NCBI RefSeq assembly: GCF_900110205.1
Contig: NZ_FOCV01000024.1
Location: forward strand, 33,151-97,150
Length of the DNA: 64,000 nt
Origin: Rhizobium tibeticum
GTDB taxonomy: Bacteria > Pseudomonadota > Alphaproteobacteria > Rhizobiales > Rhizobiaceae
Direction of reading: 5' to 3'
Shown piece after piece: positions 8,388 to 17,677 of the stretch. Each line of letters starts with the position of its first letter. Within the stretch, counting starts at the first letter, position 1. The position numbers and the translations under genes are program-made. The notes under the pieces are model-generated. The model was not told the DNA's origin. It did no database searches and was given only the letters and a program-made list of their open reading frames with translations.

Positions 8388-9551
8388 CTACCAGTTCGTG
8401 ACAGAACCGTCGCGGCGCTTCAGGTGAGGCGCCTCCCAGAAACGAAAGCTCTCCGCCTTGACCGCCTCTTCGTTGACCTCGACGCCGAGCCCCGGCAGAT
8501 CGCTGACCGGATAGTCGGGGCCGTCGAGCCGTGGTTGCACGGGGAAGAAGTCGGAATTGTCGAAGCCCAGCCTTGTTTCGGGCGCCCTGGTCTCGAGCCA
8601 AGCGAAATTCGGCACCGCTGCGGCGAGATGGATGGTCGCGGCCGTGCAGACTGGGCCAAGGGGATTGTGCGGCATCAGGTCCACATAGTGCGCCTCGCTC
8701 CAGCCAGCGACCTTCATCGCTTCAGTGAGCCCGCCAACATTGCAAACATCGAGCCGGTTGAACTGATGGATGCCGCGCTCGATGTAGGGCAGGAACTGCC
8801 ACTTGCTGGCAAATTCCTCGCCGATGGCGAACGGGATGTCGGTCATCGTGCGCAGGGATTCGTAGGCCTCCGGTGTCTCGTCTCGTATCGGCTCCTCGAG
8901 GAAATCAAGCGCGCCACGGCCGAGTTTGTTGCTGAAGCTCGCCGCTTCTGCCACCGACAGCCGATGGTGATAGTCGACGCCGAGGACGACGTCGTCGCCC
9001 AGCACCTCGCGCGCCTTGTTTAGCATAGTTGCGGTAGCGCCGATCGACTCGCGCGGCTCGAAAATGTCCTTGCTGTTTTGCCCGATGGGGAAGAAGCGGA
9101 TCGCCTGCCACCCTTGTGCGCGTAGTTCGCGGGCTCGTTCGATGGCGCCATCGCCCTCGGCCTCGTCACCGGTCGAGGCGAAGGTAGGAATGCGGTCGCG
9201 CTGCTTGCCGCCCAGCAGTTCGTAGGCCGGCACCCCCAGCGCCTTGCCCTTGATGTCGTGAAGGGCAATGTCGATGGCGGAAATCGCCGCCTGCAGAACG
9301 CGCCCGCCTTCGAAGTATTGGCTGCGATAAACTTCTTGCCAGATCCGACCAATCTGCATCGGGTCGCGGCCGATGAGAAACTCGCGATAGTGCTCGATCG
9401 CGCCGACTACGGCCTTCTCGCGACCGCTCAAGCCGCTCTCGCCCCAGCCGAAGATGCCGTTGTCGGTCTCGACCTTGACCAGCATCTGGTTGCGCGTTCC
9501 TACCCATACTGGATAGGGCTTGATCGCCGTGATTTTAAGCTTCGCAGTCAT
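8388..9551 (-). CDS. Enolase-superfamily dehydratase, DgoD-like
   Basis: A 387-residue mandelate-racemase-group protein. The capping domain ends near AISAIDIALHDIKGK. In the barrel, metal ligands are Asp193 (GVDYHH), a Glu in FLEEP (219) and Glu245 (IGEEF). His195 and His295 (MPHNP) are in place as catalytic residues. As I recall them, these five positions equal the ligand and catalytic positions of E. coli D-galactonate dehydratase each shifted by ten, so a galactonate-type sugar-acid dehydratase is likely. The gene lies between the RraA-like gene and the ABC ATPase gene on the same strand. The exact sugar acid is unknown. Confidence 0.85.
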   Translation of the reverse strand: MTAKLKITAIKPYPVWVGTRNQMLVKVETDNGIFGWGESGLSGREKAVVGAIEHYREFLIGRDPMQIGRIWQEVYRSQYFEGGRVLQAAISAIDIALHDIKGKALGVPAYELLGGKQRDRIPTFASTGDEAEGDGAIERARELRAQGWQAIRFFPIGQNSKDIFEPRESIGATATMLNKAREVLGDDVVLGVDYHHRLSVAEAASFSNKLGRGALDFLEEPIRDETPEAYESLRTMTDIPFAIGEEFASKWQFLPYIERGIHQFNRLDVCNVGGLTEAMKVAGWSEAHYVDLMPHNPLGPVCTAATIHLAAAVPNFAWLETRAPETRLGFDNSDFFPVQPRLDGPDYPVSDLPGLGVEVNEEAVKAESFRFWEAPHLKRRDGSVTNW

Positions 9552-9584
9552 CCACGCCCTCGTTTCCCACGCATCCGCTTGGTC

Positions 9585-10682
9585 TCAGTTGGCCTTGAGG
9601 GCCATTTCTGTTTCGCCGTCGAACAGATGCATCCGCTCCTGATCGAACTCGAGCCAAATCTGTTCGTCGGGCGCGACGGCAATGGTCGGCGGGACGCTGA
9701 CATTGACGATGGCGCCGGACAGGAACGCCTGTACGAAAGTGACGTCTCCGGTCGGCTCCACCGTGTAGGCCTTGGCAGGGACGCTTCCTGGCATCGCACT
9801 CTTATGCAGCTTGATCGTCGAGTGACGTGCGCCGAGCACGACTTTCTTGGTTGTCGCCCTCGCGACCTTCTGGGCGTTGTGTGGCGAGAGCTCGAGGCAC
9901 CAACCATCCGCGCTGGTCAACACAGTGTTGCCGCTTGCCGTTGACGCCTCCAGCGGAACAAGGCTCATCGCCGGGCTGCCGACGAAGCTGGCGACGAACA
10001 TGTTCACCGGATGGGCAAAGACCTGCGCCGGTGAATCGTATTGCTGCAGGTAGCCGCCGTTCATCACCGCCATCCTGTCGGCCATGGTTACCGCTTCGAG
10101 CTGGTCGTGCGTCACGTAGATGATCGTCGCCTTGAGGTCCTGGTGGAAACGCTTGATCTCCGACCGCATCTGCACGCGCAGCTTTGCGTCGAGGTTGGAG
10201 AGTGGTTCATCCATCAGGAATACCGCCGGATCGCGAACGAGGGCGCGGCCCAGCGCCACGCGCTGCTGTTGCCCGCCCGAAAGTTCGCGTGGCTTGCGCT
10301 CGAGCAGCTGCGTCATGTCGAGCACTCGCGCTGCTTCCTTGACCTTTTTGTCGATCTCGTCCCTTGGCAGTTTGCGCATCTGCAGCGGGAACGCGAGATT
10401 TTTGTAGACCGATTTCTGCGGATAGAGCGCGTAGTTCTGGAACACCATTGCGATGTCCCGGTCCTTGGGGTCGAGGTCGTTGACCACCCTGTCGCCGATG
10501 ACGATGTCGCCAGATGTGATGGGGATGAGCCCCGCCACAAGATTGAGTGTGGTTGTCTTGCCGCAGCCTGAAGGGCCGACGAGCGCAACGAATTCGCCGT
10601 CGTTGACCGTCAGCGAAACGTTGTTGACAGCTTTGAAGCTGCCATAGGTCTTGACCAGATCTTTGAGGACCACGTGGGCCAC
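9585..10682 (-). CDS. Sugar ABC transporter ATP-binding protein (UgpC/MalK type)
   Basis: The open frame reaches far upstream into the permease region. The GTG at 10682 is the likely start because GGGGAG lies 7 bp before it and homology begins at HVVLKDLVKTYG. The 365-residue protein has Walker A GPSGCGKTT, signature ELSGGQQQR, Walker B FLMDEPLSNLD and a switch His in YVTHDQ. A C-terminal regulatory (TOBE/MalK-type) domain takes up the last 130 residues. It starts 11 bp after the permease gene and is the last component gene of the importer. Confidence 0.93.
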   Translation of the reverse strand: MAHVVLKDLVKTYGSFKAVNNVSLTVNDGEFVALVGPSGCGKTTTLNLVAGLIPITSGDIVIGDRVVNDLDPKDRDIAMVFQNYALYPQKSVYKNLAFPLQMRKLPRDEIDKKVKEAARVLDMTQLLERKPRELSGGQQQRVALGRALVRDPAVFLMDEPLSNLDAKLRVQMRSEIKRFHQDLKATIIYVTHDQLEAVTMADRMAVMNGGYLQQYDSPAQVFAHPVNMFVASFVGSPAMSLVPLEASTASGNTVLTSADGWCLELSPHNAQKVARATTKKVVLGARHSTIKLHKSAMPGSVPAKAYTVEPTGDVTFVQAFLSGAIVNVSVPPTIAVAPDEQIWLEFDQERMHLFDGETEMALKAN

Positions 10683-10693
10683 CGGCAACTCCC

Positions 10694-11584
10694 CTAGTGC
10701 TTGACTGCGCCTTCCGTAAGGGCGCGTACGAAGTATCGTTGCAGGATGAGGAACAGGACCACGACGGGCACGCTCATCATGAAGCTGGCCGCCATCAGGC
10801 CCGGAAAGTCCGTTGTATTTTCCGAGAAGAAGCGCTGGATGCCGACCGGCAGTGTCAACTGCTCGTTCTTGGAGAGGAAGGTGTAGGCGTAGATGTACTC
10901 GTTCCACGCGCCAATGAAGGAATAGATCGCCGTGGCGATGATTCCTGGCGCCGAGAGCGGCATCACGATCAGGACAAAGGCCTGGAACCGCGTTGCCCCG
11001 TCGATGCGCGCTGCCTGCTCGAGTTGCACCGGGATGTTGTCGTAGAAGCCCTTGAGGAGCCAGATTGCCAGCGGCAGGCCGAATGTGAGGTAGGTGAGGA
11101 TGAGCGACCCATGCGTGTTCACCAGGCCGATCGCGCGCATCAGGATGAAGAGCGGCACGAGAAAGATCACTGCCGGGAACATGTTGCGAAGCAAGACGGC
11201 GAAGAACAGAAAGTTCCGGCCCGGGAAGGTGAAGCGCGAAAACGCGTAGGCCGCAGGAACTGCCACGATCACCGAAAGGATGGTCGTGGCGGTGGAGACG
11301 AAAAGGCTGTTCCAGAAGAAGCGCAGGAAGTCCTGACCGACGCTGTTTTGCGGATCGAGCAGCTTCTGGTAGCTGGCAAGGGTCGGTTGGTCCGGCCACC
11401 ATTGCGGCGGGAATTGCATGGCCGCGAAGCCGGACTTGATCGAGGTGATCAGCATCCAGATCATCGGTAATGCGGTGTAGAGCAGCATGAACACAAGGAA
11501 GATGCGTCCGCCCCACCGCCATCCATCGATGCGCATACGGCGACGCGCCTGGCCTCGACGAGCAGTCTCGGCAATCGTGCTCAT
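10694..11584 (-). CDS. Carbohydrate ABC transporter permease (MalG/UgpE type)
   Basis: A 296-residue membrane protein with six predicted segments, the first at about residues 27-48. The coupling EAA loop is EQAARIDGATRFQAFVLIVM, near residues 192-211. Its ATG overlaps the stop of the other permease gene by 4 bp (ATGA), a sign of translational coupling. It forms the inner-membrane channel with the MalF-type subunit encoded just upstream. Confidence 0.93.
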   Translation of the reverse strand: MSTIAETARRGQARRRMRIDGWRWGGRIFLVFMLLYTALPMIWMLITSIKSGFAAMQFPPQWWPDQPTLASYQKLLDPQNSVGQDFLRFFWNSLFVSTATTILSVIVAVPAAYAFSRFTFPGRNFLFFAVLLRNMFPAVIFLVPLFILMRAIGLVNTHGSLILTYLTFGLPLAIWLLKGFYDNIPVQLEQAARIDGATRFQAFVLIVMPLSAPGIIATAIYSFIGAWNEYIYAYTFLSKNEQLTLPVGIQRFFSENTTDFPGLMAASFMMSVPVVVLFLILQRYFVRALTEGAVKH

Positions 11585-12540
11585 GCGCTCCCGTCCTTCT
11601 GCTCGTTGCCGCTCAGCGCACGGACGTAGAAGTAGCCGAGCGACATCAGGATCAGGAACAGCAGCACCGAATAGGCCGATGCCACCCCCCAGCGCTGCCG
11701 GCCGAAGGCGAGTTCATAAATGTGGGTGATCCAGATATGCGATGCGTTCGACGGCCCGCCGCCGGTCATGATCCAGGGGATGATGAAAGAATTGAAGTTG
11801 GCCACTGCCAGCAGAAGGATCGTCACCGTCGAGACGTTTCTCAAGTGCGGAAAGGTGACGTGCCAGAACCGCTGCCATGCATTGGCTCCGTCGACTTTTG
11901 CGGCGCGCAGCAACTGGTCGGGGACCGTCTGCAGGCCAGCCATCATCATGATCATGGCAAACGGAAACTCTCGCCAGATATTGACGACGATCAGCGAGGG
12001 CAGCACTGTGCTGACGCTGTCGATGAAATTCGGCGGCCGGTCGGCCAATCCGAGACCGACCAGCACCGCGCCAACGATCCCAAAGTCCGAATGGTAGATC
12101 CACTTCCAGATATAGGACGCGGCGACCGCGCTGATGACCCAGGGAATGATCAGGACGGCGCGCAGGATGCCACGGCCGACAAATTCACGATGGAGCGCCA
12201 GCGCGCTGGCAAACCCCAGAACAAATGCGATGAAAGTCGATCCCAGTGTCCAGATAAGAGTGTTCGAGGTGACCTTCCAGAACACCGGACTTGTGAGGAT
12301 GGCGATGTAGTTGTCGAGGCCGATGAAAATCTTGTCCCGGAGCTGCAGGCCAGGTGGCGTATTAAAGAACGACAGCTCGATCGTGTAGTAGATAGGGTAG
12401 GCTATGACGATGAGCATCACGGCGATCGCAGGAAGCACGTACGCGTAGTCAGCGCGGTGCTCCCAAATCTTTCGCAGCACGCCGGACCTACCGGGTTGCA
12501 GTCTTCGGCGAGTCTCGGCCTTCCCAGTCAAGATCGTCAC
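11581..12540 (-). CDS. Carbohydrate ABC transporter permease (MalF/UgpA type)
   Basis: A 319-residue membrane protein. The first membrane segment is ADYAYVLPAIAVMLIVIAYP, and the EAA loop is LRAAKVDGANAWQRFWHVTF near residues 213-232. It is the first permease gene after the binding-protein gene, separated from it by a 73-bp gap with a stem-loop. Substrate not determinable from the permease alone; the context suggests a sugar acid or its glycoside. Confidence 0.93.
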   Translation of the reverse strand: MTILTGKAETRRRLQPGRSGVLRKIWEHRADYAYVLPAIAVMLIVIAYPIYYTIELSFFNTPPGLQLRDKIFIGLDNYIAILTSPVFWKVTSNTLIWTLGSTFIAFVLGFASALALHREFVGRGILRAVLIIPWVISAVAASYIWKWIYHSDFGIVGAVLVGLGLADRPPNFIDSVSTVLPSLIVVNIWREFPFAMIMMMAGLQTVPDQLLRAAKVDGANAWQRFWHVTFPHLRNVSTVTILLLAVANFNSFIIPWIMTGGGPSNASHIWITHIYELAFGRQRWGVASAYSVLLFLILMSLGYFYVRALSGNEQKDGSA

Positions 12541-12568
12541 TGTGCCGTGCCCTTATTCTTCGGAACAA

Positions 12569-12595
12569 ACCGGCTGCAATCGAGGTGCAGCCGGT
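12569..12595 (-). promoter_or_regulatory. Intercistronic stem-loop between binding protein and permease genes
   Basis: ACCGGCTGCA and TGCAGCCGGT are exact 10-base reverse complements around a 7-base loop. No T-run follows on the minus strand. In comparable operons (malE-malF) such structures protect the upstream binding-protein mRNA or attenuate transcription. That function is inferred here. Confidence 0.6.
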
Positions 12596-12613
12596 CAGAT
12601 CGTCAGGCTTGGA

Positions 12614-14092
12614 CTAGAGTCCGCCATCCGTCAGGTCTTTTACCTTCTTGGCCGCGTCGTCCGCTGCTTGGTCGACGGTCATGGCTCCGGTCAGGGCATT
12701 CTGCAGCATGTCCGGGACGATAATGTTCATGATCTCGGGGGACTGTGGCAGCGCCGGGAACGGGATGCCGTAGGGCAGCATCGAGGTCGTGACATCAAGG
12801 AACTTGATGTTATCCAGACGTTCCTTCATCCATTTGGTCTTGAAGCCGTTAAGGTTTCCGGGGTTCGAGCCGGCATAGGCCATCTTCAGTGACCATTCGG
12901 GGCTCGTCCACATGCAGATGATAGCCTTTGCAGCCGGCTCGTCTACCTTGCCGGCCTCGACATATTCGGGCTTCAGGATGTGAATATTGGAGCCGCCAAA
13001 CACGACGGCACGCTTGCCGTCGGGGCCAGTCGGAATCAGGCCGTAGCGCATGTTGTCGATGACGGTCTGCGCCTTGTCCTTGTCGGTATCCGTCGCCTTT
13101 TTCTGCAGGTCGAGCATGACGTTGTAGTCGGACGGGTGCGAGATCATCATGCCGAGCTGGCCAGCGAGGAAGAGGGGCTGGTTGTCGGCTTGCTGGTTGG
13201 TGAGCGCCGAAACCGGAACCGACTTGTCGCGAACATACATATCGTAGGAGGCTTGCAATGCCGCCTTGCTCTGCGGGCTATTGAGCTCGACCTTCTTATA
13301 GGTCGGGTTGGCGGTAGCCTCGTCGAAGACGCCGCCGCCATAGGCCCACAGCTGCGGCATGAAGCGGTACGGCGTATTGCCGGCATTCTTGCGAGCCACG
13401 AGGCCGTAACCGGCAATGCCGAGCTTGTCGTGGATCTGCTTGGAATACTTGACGACGTCGTCCCAGGTTGCCGGAGCCTTCTCCGGATCGAGGCCTGCAC
13501 GCTTGAAGATGTCGGCGTTCCAGATGAACGCCATCGTCTCGTTGTTGGTTGGAATGCCGTAGGTCACCCCCTCCCAGGTCACGGCCTTCATTGCGCCGGG
13601 CCAGAAATCCTCGGTCGAATACCCTACATCCTCGGGTTTGAGCGGCTCCAAATAGCCCTTTGACGCGAACTCGGTGCCCCCCAGGATTTGCAGGCGGACC
13701 GCCATGGGCGCTGCATTGCCAAGGAGCGCGGTCCGGAACTTATCCAGCAGGTCGTTATAGGTGAGGGCTTGTTCCTCAAGCTGGATGTTTGGATAGGTTT
13801 TGCGGAAGGTCTCGAAGAACTCCTTATAGTACTCTCGCAGGAGGTCGGGGTCTCCCTCGAAGACGCCCTGATACCAGAAAGTCAGTCGCCCCTTGTAGTC
13901 GAGCGGGGTGACCTTGGCGCAATCGCCCGCCGTGTCAAAATCCTGGGTGCCGGCAATGGAGCGCACATATTGCGGCGACCACTTGCTCACGTCGACCGGC
14001 GCACCCAGCGCAGACGCGGACATCAACGATACCATCAAAGCAGTGGAGACAGTGCCGCGCAGGACGGCACCTCCGAGTGAAATCCTCGTCAT
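12614..14092 (-). CDS. Extracellular sugar-binding protein of ABC importer
   Basis: A 492-residue family-1 solute-binding protein. A signal peptide (about residues 1-30, hydrophobic core VSTALMVSLMSASALG, cleavage near GAP) directs it to the periplasm. The mature part has YGIPTNNETMAFIWNADIFK, typical of large sugar-binding proteins, and later YGIPFPALPQSPEIMNIIVP. It is the first gene of the importer operon. The usual length in this family is about 420 residues, so this is a longer member. It is divergent from the GntR regulator, with a 210-bp shared intergenic region. Confidence 0.9.
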   Translation of the reverse strand: MTRISLGGAVLRGTVSTALMVSLMSASALGAPVDVSKWSPQYVRSIAGTQDFDTAGDCAKVTPLDYKGRLTFWYQGVFEGDPDLLREYYKEFFETFRKTYPNIQLEEQALTYNDLLDKFRTALLGNAAPMAVRLQILGGTEFASKGYLEPLKPEDVGYSTEDFWPGAMKAVTWEGVTYGIPTNNETMAFIWNADIFKRAGLDPEKAPATWDDVVKYSKQIHDKLGIAGYGLVARKNAGNTPYRFMPQLWAYGGGVFDEATANPTYKKVELNSPQSKAALQASYDMYVRDKSVPVSALTNQQADNQPLFLAGQLGMMISHPSDYNVMLDLQKKATDTDKDKAQTVIDNMRYGLIPTGPDGKRAVVFGGSNIHILKPEYVEAGKVDEPAAKAIICMWTSPEWSLKMAYAGSNPGNLNGFKTKWMKERLDNIKFLDVTTSMLPYGIPFPALPQSPEIMNIIVPDMLQNALTGAMTVDQAADDAAKKVKDLTDGGL

Positions 14093-14193
14093 AGGTATCC
14101 TCCAGGTTCTCTCCCATGCCGCTCTGCCTCAAGGCGAGCGGTCTTTGCTCGTCGGCCGCAGGACGTTTTTCAGCCAATGTATCCCTTCGAGCT

Positions 14194-14246
14194 AATCATA
14201 CGTTTTCAGATCGTTGATTGCCTGTCAACCAGAGAAATCGTACATT
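14194..14246. promoter_or_regulatory. Direct repeat AATCrTACrTT in the SBP-GntR intergenic region
   Basis: AATCATACGTT (14194-14204) and AATCGTACATT (14236-14246) are near-identical 11-mers on the same strand, 42 bp apart, about four helical turns. They lie between the divergent binding-protein and GntR genes and could be regulator sites. Weak evidence, based on repetition only. Confidence 0.35.
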
Positions 14247-14302
14247 GTTTGCAGAGGCCTCACGTGATATCTGAGCCATGTGTGTATTGATTGGAGACAG
14301 TC

Positions 14303-15013
14303 TTGGCCGATACAAGCGATTTTAAAGCAGAGCCACCCGAAGGGATCGACGCTATCGGGGCCTCCAGCGAGGGCGCCTCGCTTTATCAACTGATCAGGGA
14401 AGACATCATCGAAGGGCGCCTCGCTGCCAACGAACGGCTTGTGGTCACCGATCTCGCCCGGCGCCACGGCACCTCGACCAACCCCGTGCGCGAGGCTCTG
14501 CAACTGTTGCGCGGGGAGGGCTTTGTCACCCTTGTTCCCAACCGCGGAGCGCGCGTCCGGCCCATAGACCAGGATTTTGTTCGGGACATCTACGAGATAG
14601 GAGTCTTGATCGAGCCGGCCCTGACGCGATGGTTCGTGAATATGGCCACCGCCGAGGACATTGCTGAACTCGAACGCATCCAAGACCTGATTGAGGTGAA
14701 CGACTTCGCCGACACGTTCAGGCACAGCGAGCTGGACACCGCCTTTCACACCGTAATGTACCAAAGGCACTACAATCGCCATGCCGCCGAGCTTTGGTGG
14801 AAGCATCGCGAGGTGCTGCGAGCCGTGAGCCGGCGTTTCAACTTCACGCTCGCCCGGCGTGCCGCGATCCTTAGCGAGCATCGCGAGCTCATCGCGCATG
14901 TAAAAGCGGGAAATGCGAACGAGGCAGGCGAACTCATTGCACGCCATGTCGAGGGCTCCGGCCGACACATCCTCGAACACATGCGTGCGCGTAACGCTGC
15001 TCGGGCAGGATAG
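14303..15013 (+). CDS. GntR-family (FadR/FCD) transcriptional regulator
   Basis: The TTG at 14303, 5 bp after GGAGA, gives 236 residues; a TTG at 14291 is less likely because it precedes that site. The winged helix is near residues 20-85 (YQLIREDIIEGRLAANERL, then TSTNPVREALQLLRGEGFVT). The C-terminal FCD ligand domain has ELDTAFHTVMYQRHYNRHAA and EHRELIAHVKAGNANEAG, with metal-binding Asp/His positions. FCD regulators usually sense organic or sugar acids. Its position between the importer and the three enolase-superfamily genes suggests control of both sides. Confidence 0.9.
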   Translation: MADTSDFKAEPPEGIDAIGASSEGASLYQLIREDIIEGRLAANERLVVTDLARRHGTSTNPVREALQLLRGEGFVTLVPNRGARVRPIDQDFVRDIYEIGVLIEPALTRWFVNMATAEDIAELERIQDLIEVNDFADTFRHSELDTAFHTVMYQRHYNRHAAELWWKHREVLRAVSRRFNFTLARRAAILSEHRELIAHVKAGNANEAGELIARHVEGSGRHILEHMRARNAARAG

Positions 15014-15067
15014 AATACACGGCCTGGAATATCGTTATCCCAACCACTTCAGATAAAGGCAGTTGAG

Positions 15068-16234
15068 ATGAAAATCACCAGCATTCGGCCGTGGCTGATC
15101 AAGTCCGATGCGTCTTATTGGGGAGAGTATCTGTTCGTCGAAGTGACGACCGACGAGGGGGTGAGCGGCTGGGGAGAGATCACCACCACGACAAGGCTCG
15201 CCAATCGCACCCTCTGCACGATCCTGCGGCAGATCGGTGCCGCTGTGACGGGAGAGGACCCGGCGCGTATTGAGTATCTGTGGCACAAGATATTCCGCAG
15301 CTTCACCTATATGGGCAGTCGCGGCGCCGCAGTCGAATGCGTGAGCGCCATCGACATAGCCCTCTGGGACATCCGAGGCAAAGTCCTTGCTAAGCCGATT
15401 TACGAGCTCTTGGGTGGACCGGTACGCGATGAAATCGCGCTCTACACCCACCCCAACCAAGCCAAATTTACCAGCAAGGAGGCTGTGGTCCGCGAAATTC
15501 GAGACATCGTCGAGTCCGGCCACACTGCGTTCAAGTTCGATCCTTTCCCCCACCAAGGCCGCATCGCCGATGGACAGCCTCGCGAACAGCGGGACGGCTA
15601 CCTAGATGGCAGCATGACCCGCAAGGATGAGCGCGAAGCCGCCGAACTCACGGCTCTGATCCGCGAAACGGCGGGCTCTGATGTCGACATCCTCATCGAT
15701 GCGCATGGCCGCTTCGACGTTCCCACCGCCATTCGCCTTTGTCGGAGCCTCGAGGAAGCTGGTCAGATCGACTGGTTCGAGGAGCCCTGTCCACCGGAGA
15801 GCCTCAACGCTCTCAGACAGGTCCGTGAGAAGGTCAGCGCCGCTATCTCGTGGGGCGAGCGCGGACACACGAAGTGGGATTTCGTGCCGGTGCTCGAAAA
15901 TAAGCTTGCCGACTACATCATGCCGGACGTCACCTGGACTGGCGGCATTACCGAACTCAAGAAGATTTCTGCCCTATGCGAAGCCTACTACATCCCGGTC
16001 TCGCCGCATGACGCCGCAGGGCCGATCAACGTGGTTGCGGGAGCGCAGGTGATGATGACCGTTCCTAACTTCTACAAACTCGAAACGTCGGAGTGGAACC
16101 TGGGCAAATACGATCACCTCATCGACAGACCACTCGATGTTTCGAATGGCAGCCTCAAGCTTACATCCAAGCCTGGTCTCGGCGTTGAAATGAACCGCGA
16201 CTACCTTCAAAACCACGAGATAGAGCTGGACTAG
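15068..16234 (+). CDS. Enolase-superfamily enzyme (mandelate racemase group) 1
   Basis: A 388-residue protein. The capping domain holds VEVTTDEGVSGWGEITT and AIDIALWDIRGK. Barrel residues: Lys156 (FKFDPF), Asp211 with His213 (IDAHGRF), Glu in WFEEP (238), Glu264 (WGERG), Asp287 and His314 (SPHDAAGP). This complete set supports acid-sugar dehydratase activity. The Asp-x-His arrangement resembles galactonate-type dehydratases. It starts 54 bp after the GntR gene and is the first of three adjacent paralogs on this strand. Substrate unknown. Confidence 0.9.
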   Translation: MKITSIRPWLIKSDASYWGEYLFVEVTTDEGVSGWGEITTTTRLANRTLCTILRQIGAAVTGEDPARIEYLWHKIFRSFTYMGSRGAAVECVSAIDIALWDIRGKVLAKPIYELLGGPVRDEIALYTHPNQAKFTSKEAVVREIRDIVESGHTAFKFDPFPHQGRIADGQPREQRDGYLDGSMTRKDEREAAELTALIRETAGSDVDILIDAHGRFDVPTAIRLCRSLEEAGQIDWFEEPCPPESLNALRQVREKVSAAISWGERGHTKWDFVPVLENKLADYIMPDVTWTGGITELKKISALCEAYYIPVSPHDAAGPINVVAGAQVMMTVPNFYKLETSEWNLGKYDHLIDRPLDVSNGSLKLTSKPGLGVEMNRDYLQNHEIELD

Positions 16235-16298
16235 CAACGCTCGACGCCGCCCCAGCGTGCGCGGCGACGAGCCCGGTCGACCAAAACGAGGATAAATC

Positions 16299-17660
16299 AT
16301 GCCAGGGGCAGATGGAGCCGACGAGGCGCTCAATCGAGTGAACACGCATTCCAAGCCGTCCGACCTTCGCATCACCGACATGCGGGTAGCCGAAATTGTC
16401 GGCGCGCCGTTCACCTCAGCGCTACTCAAGATTTACACCAACCAAGGCATCGTCGGGCTTGGCGAGGTGCGCGACGGCGCCAGCGCCACCTACGCGCTGA
16501 TGCTGAAAAGCCGGTTGCTTGGCGAGAACCCTTGCAACATCGACCGCCTGTTTCGCCGGATCAAGCAGTTCGGCGGGCACGGCCGGCAAGGCGGCGGCGT
16601 ATCGGCGGTCGAAATCGCGCTGTGGGATCTTGCCGGCAAGGCCTATGGCGTCCCCATCTACCAGATGCTCGGCGGCCGGTTTCGGGAGAAGGTGCGCATC
16701 TACTGCGACACCGACGCCACCGTGCCGAGCGGCACCGAGACCGGCAAGCGCCTCAAGCAGCGCATGGAGCTCGGCTTCACCTTCCTCAAGATGGATCTGG
16801 GGCTGATGCAGATCGCGGATGTGCCCGGTGCGGTCGTGTCTCCTGCCGGCTCACTTGAAGGGTACCGCGACCACCCCGGTCGCGGCGCGGTGAAGACCAT
16901 TGAAGAGCGGCGCGTCCGCAACGCTGTGTACGATTTGCATAACGTCCCGCACCCTTTTACCGGCCTCCACTTTTCCGACAAGGGCCTCGATTTCCTTGAG
17001 CAATACATTGCCGAGGTTCGTGAGGTCATCGGCATGGATGTTCCGCTCGCCATCGATCACATCGGCCACATCTCAGTGCAGAACGGCATTCGCCTTGCCA
17101 GGCGAATTGAAAAATACGTGCCAGCCTGGCTCGAGGACGTGATCCCATGGCAGTACACCGAGCAATACCGACAACTGCAGGACGCCACCACGGTGCCGAT
17201 CTGCACTGGCGAGGATATATACCTCAAGGAGGGCTTCGAGCCTCTGCTCAACAGCGGCGGCGTCTCCGTTATCCACCCGGACCTGCTCACCAGTGGGGGC
17301 ATGCTCGAGACCAAGAAGATCGGCGACATGGCGCAGGACCATGGTGTCGCCATGGCCATCCACATGGCAGAAAGTCCAATCGCCGCAATGGCCGCCGCAC
17401 ATGTCGCGACGGCGACCGAAAATTTCATGGCGCTCGAATACCATTCCGCCGATGTCGACTGGTGGGACGATATCGTCACCGGCCTTCCCAAGCCGCTGGT
17501 GAAGGACGGCTTCATCACTGTTCCGGACAAGCCGGGCCTAGGGATTGACGACGTCGTCGACGAGGTGATCTCGCAGCATCTGCAGCCGGGTGTCACCGGC
17601 ATTTGGCAGCCTACGGATCACTGGGACGATGAGTATTCCTGGGATCGCACCTGGAGCTGA
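16299..17660 (+). CDS. Enolase-superfamily enzyme 2, long version
   Basis: With the ATG at 16299, preceded by GAGGA, the protein has 453 residues, about 60 longer than most relatives. Extra length is at the N terminus (about 20 residues before RITDMRV) and in an insertion around residues 175-225. Key residues: Lys164 (FLKMDLG), Asp253 (AIDHIGH), Glu279 (WLEDVIPW), Glu305 (CTGEDIY), Asp328 (HPDLL) and His355 (AIHMAES). The WLEDxxxW and TGExIY motifs are shared with the next gene and not with the first paralog. Probably a sugar-acid dehydratase of an uncharacterised subgroup. Confidence 0.88.
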   Translation: MPGADGADEALNRVNTHSKPSDLRITDMRVAEIVGAPFTSALLKIYTNQGIVGLGEVRDGASATYALMLKSRLLGENPCNIDRLFRRIKQFGGHGRQGGGVSAVEIALWDLAGKAYGVPIYQMLGGRFREKVRIYCDTDATVPSGTETGKRLKQRMELGFTFLKMDLGLMQIADVPGAVVSPAGSLEGYRDHPGRGAVKTIEERRVRNAVYDLHNVPHPFTGLHFSDKGLDFLEQYIAEVREVIGMDVPLAIDHIGHISVQNGIRLARRIEKYVPAWLEDVIPWQYTEQYRQLQDATTVPICTGEDIYLKEGFEPLLNSGGVSVIHPDLLTSGGMLETKKIGDMAQDHGVAMAIHMAESPIAAMAAAHVATATENFMALEYHSADVDWWDDIVTGLPKPLVKDGFITVPDKPGLGIDDVVDEVISQHLQPGVTGIWQPTDHWDDEYSWDRTWS

Positions 17661-17677
17661 GGCGGAAAGGAACGAAG

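Noticed and set aside
12980..13663. 227-codon plus-strand frame within the sugar-binding protein gene
   Set aside because: Antisense shadow typical of high-GC codon bias; no domain.
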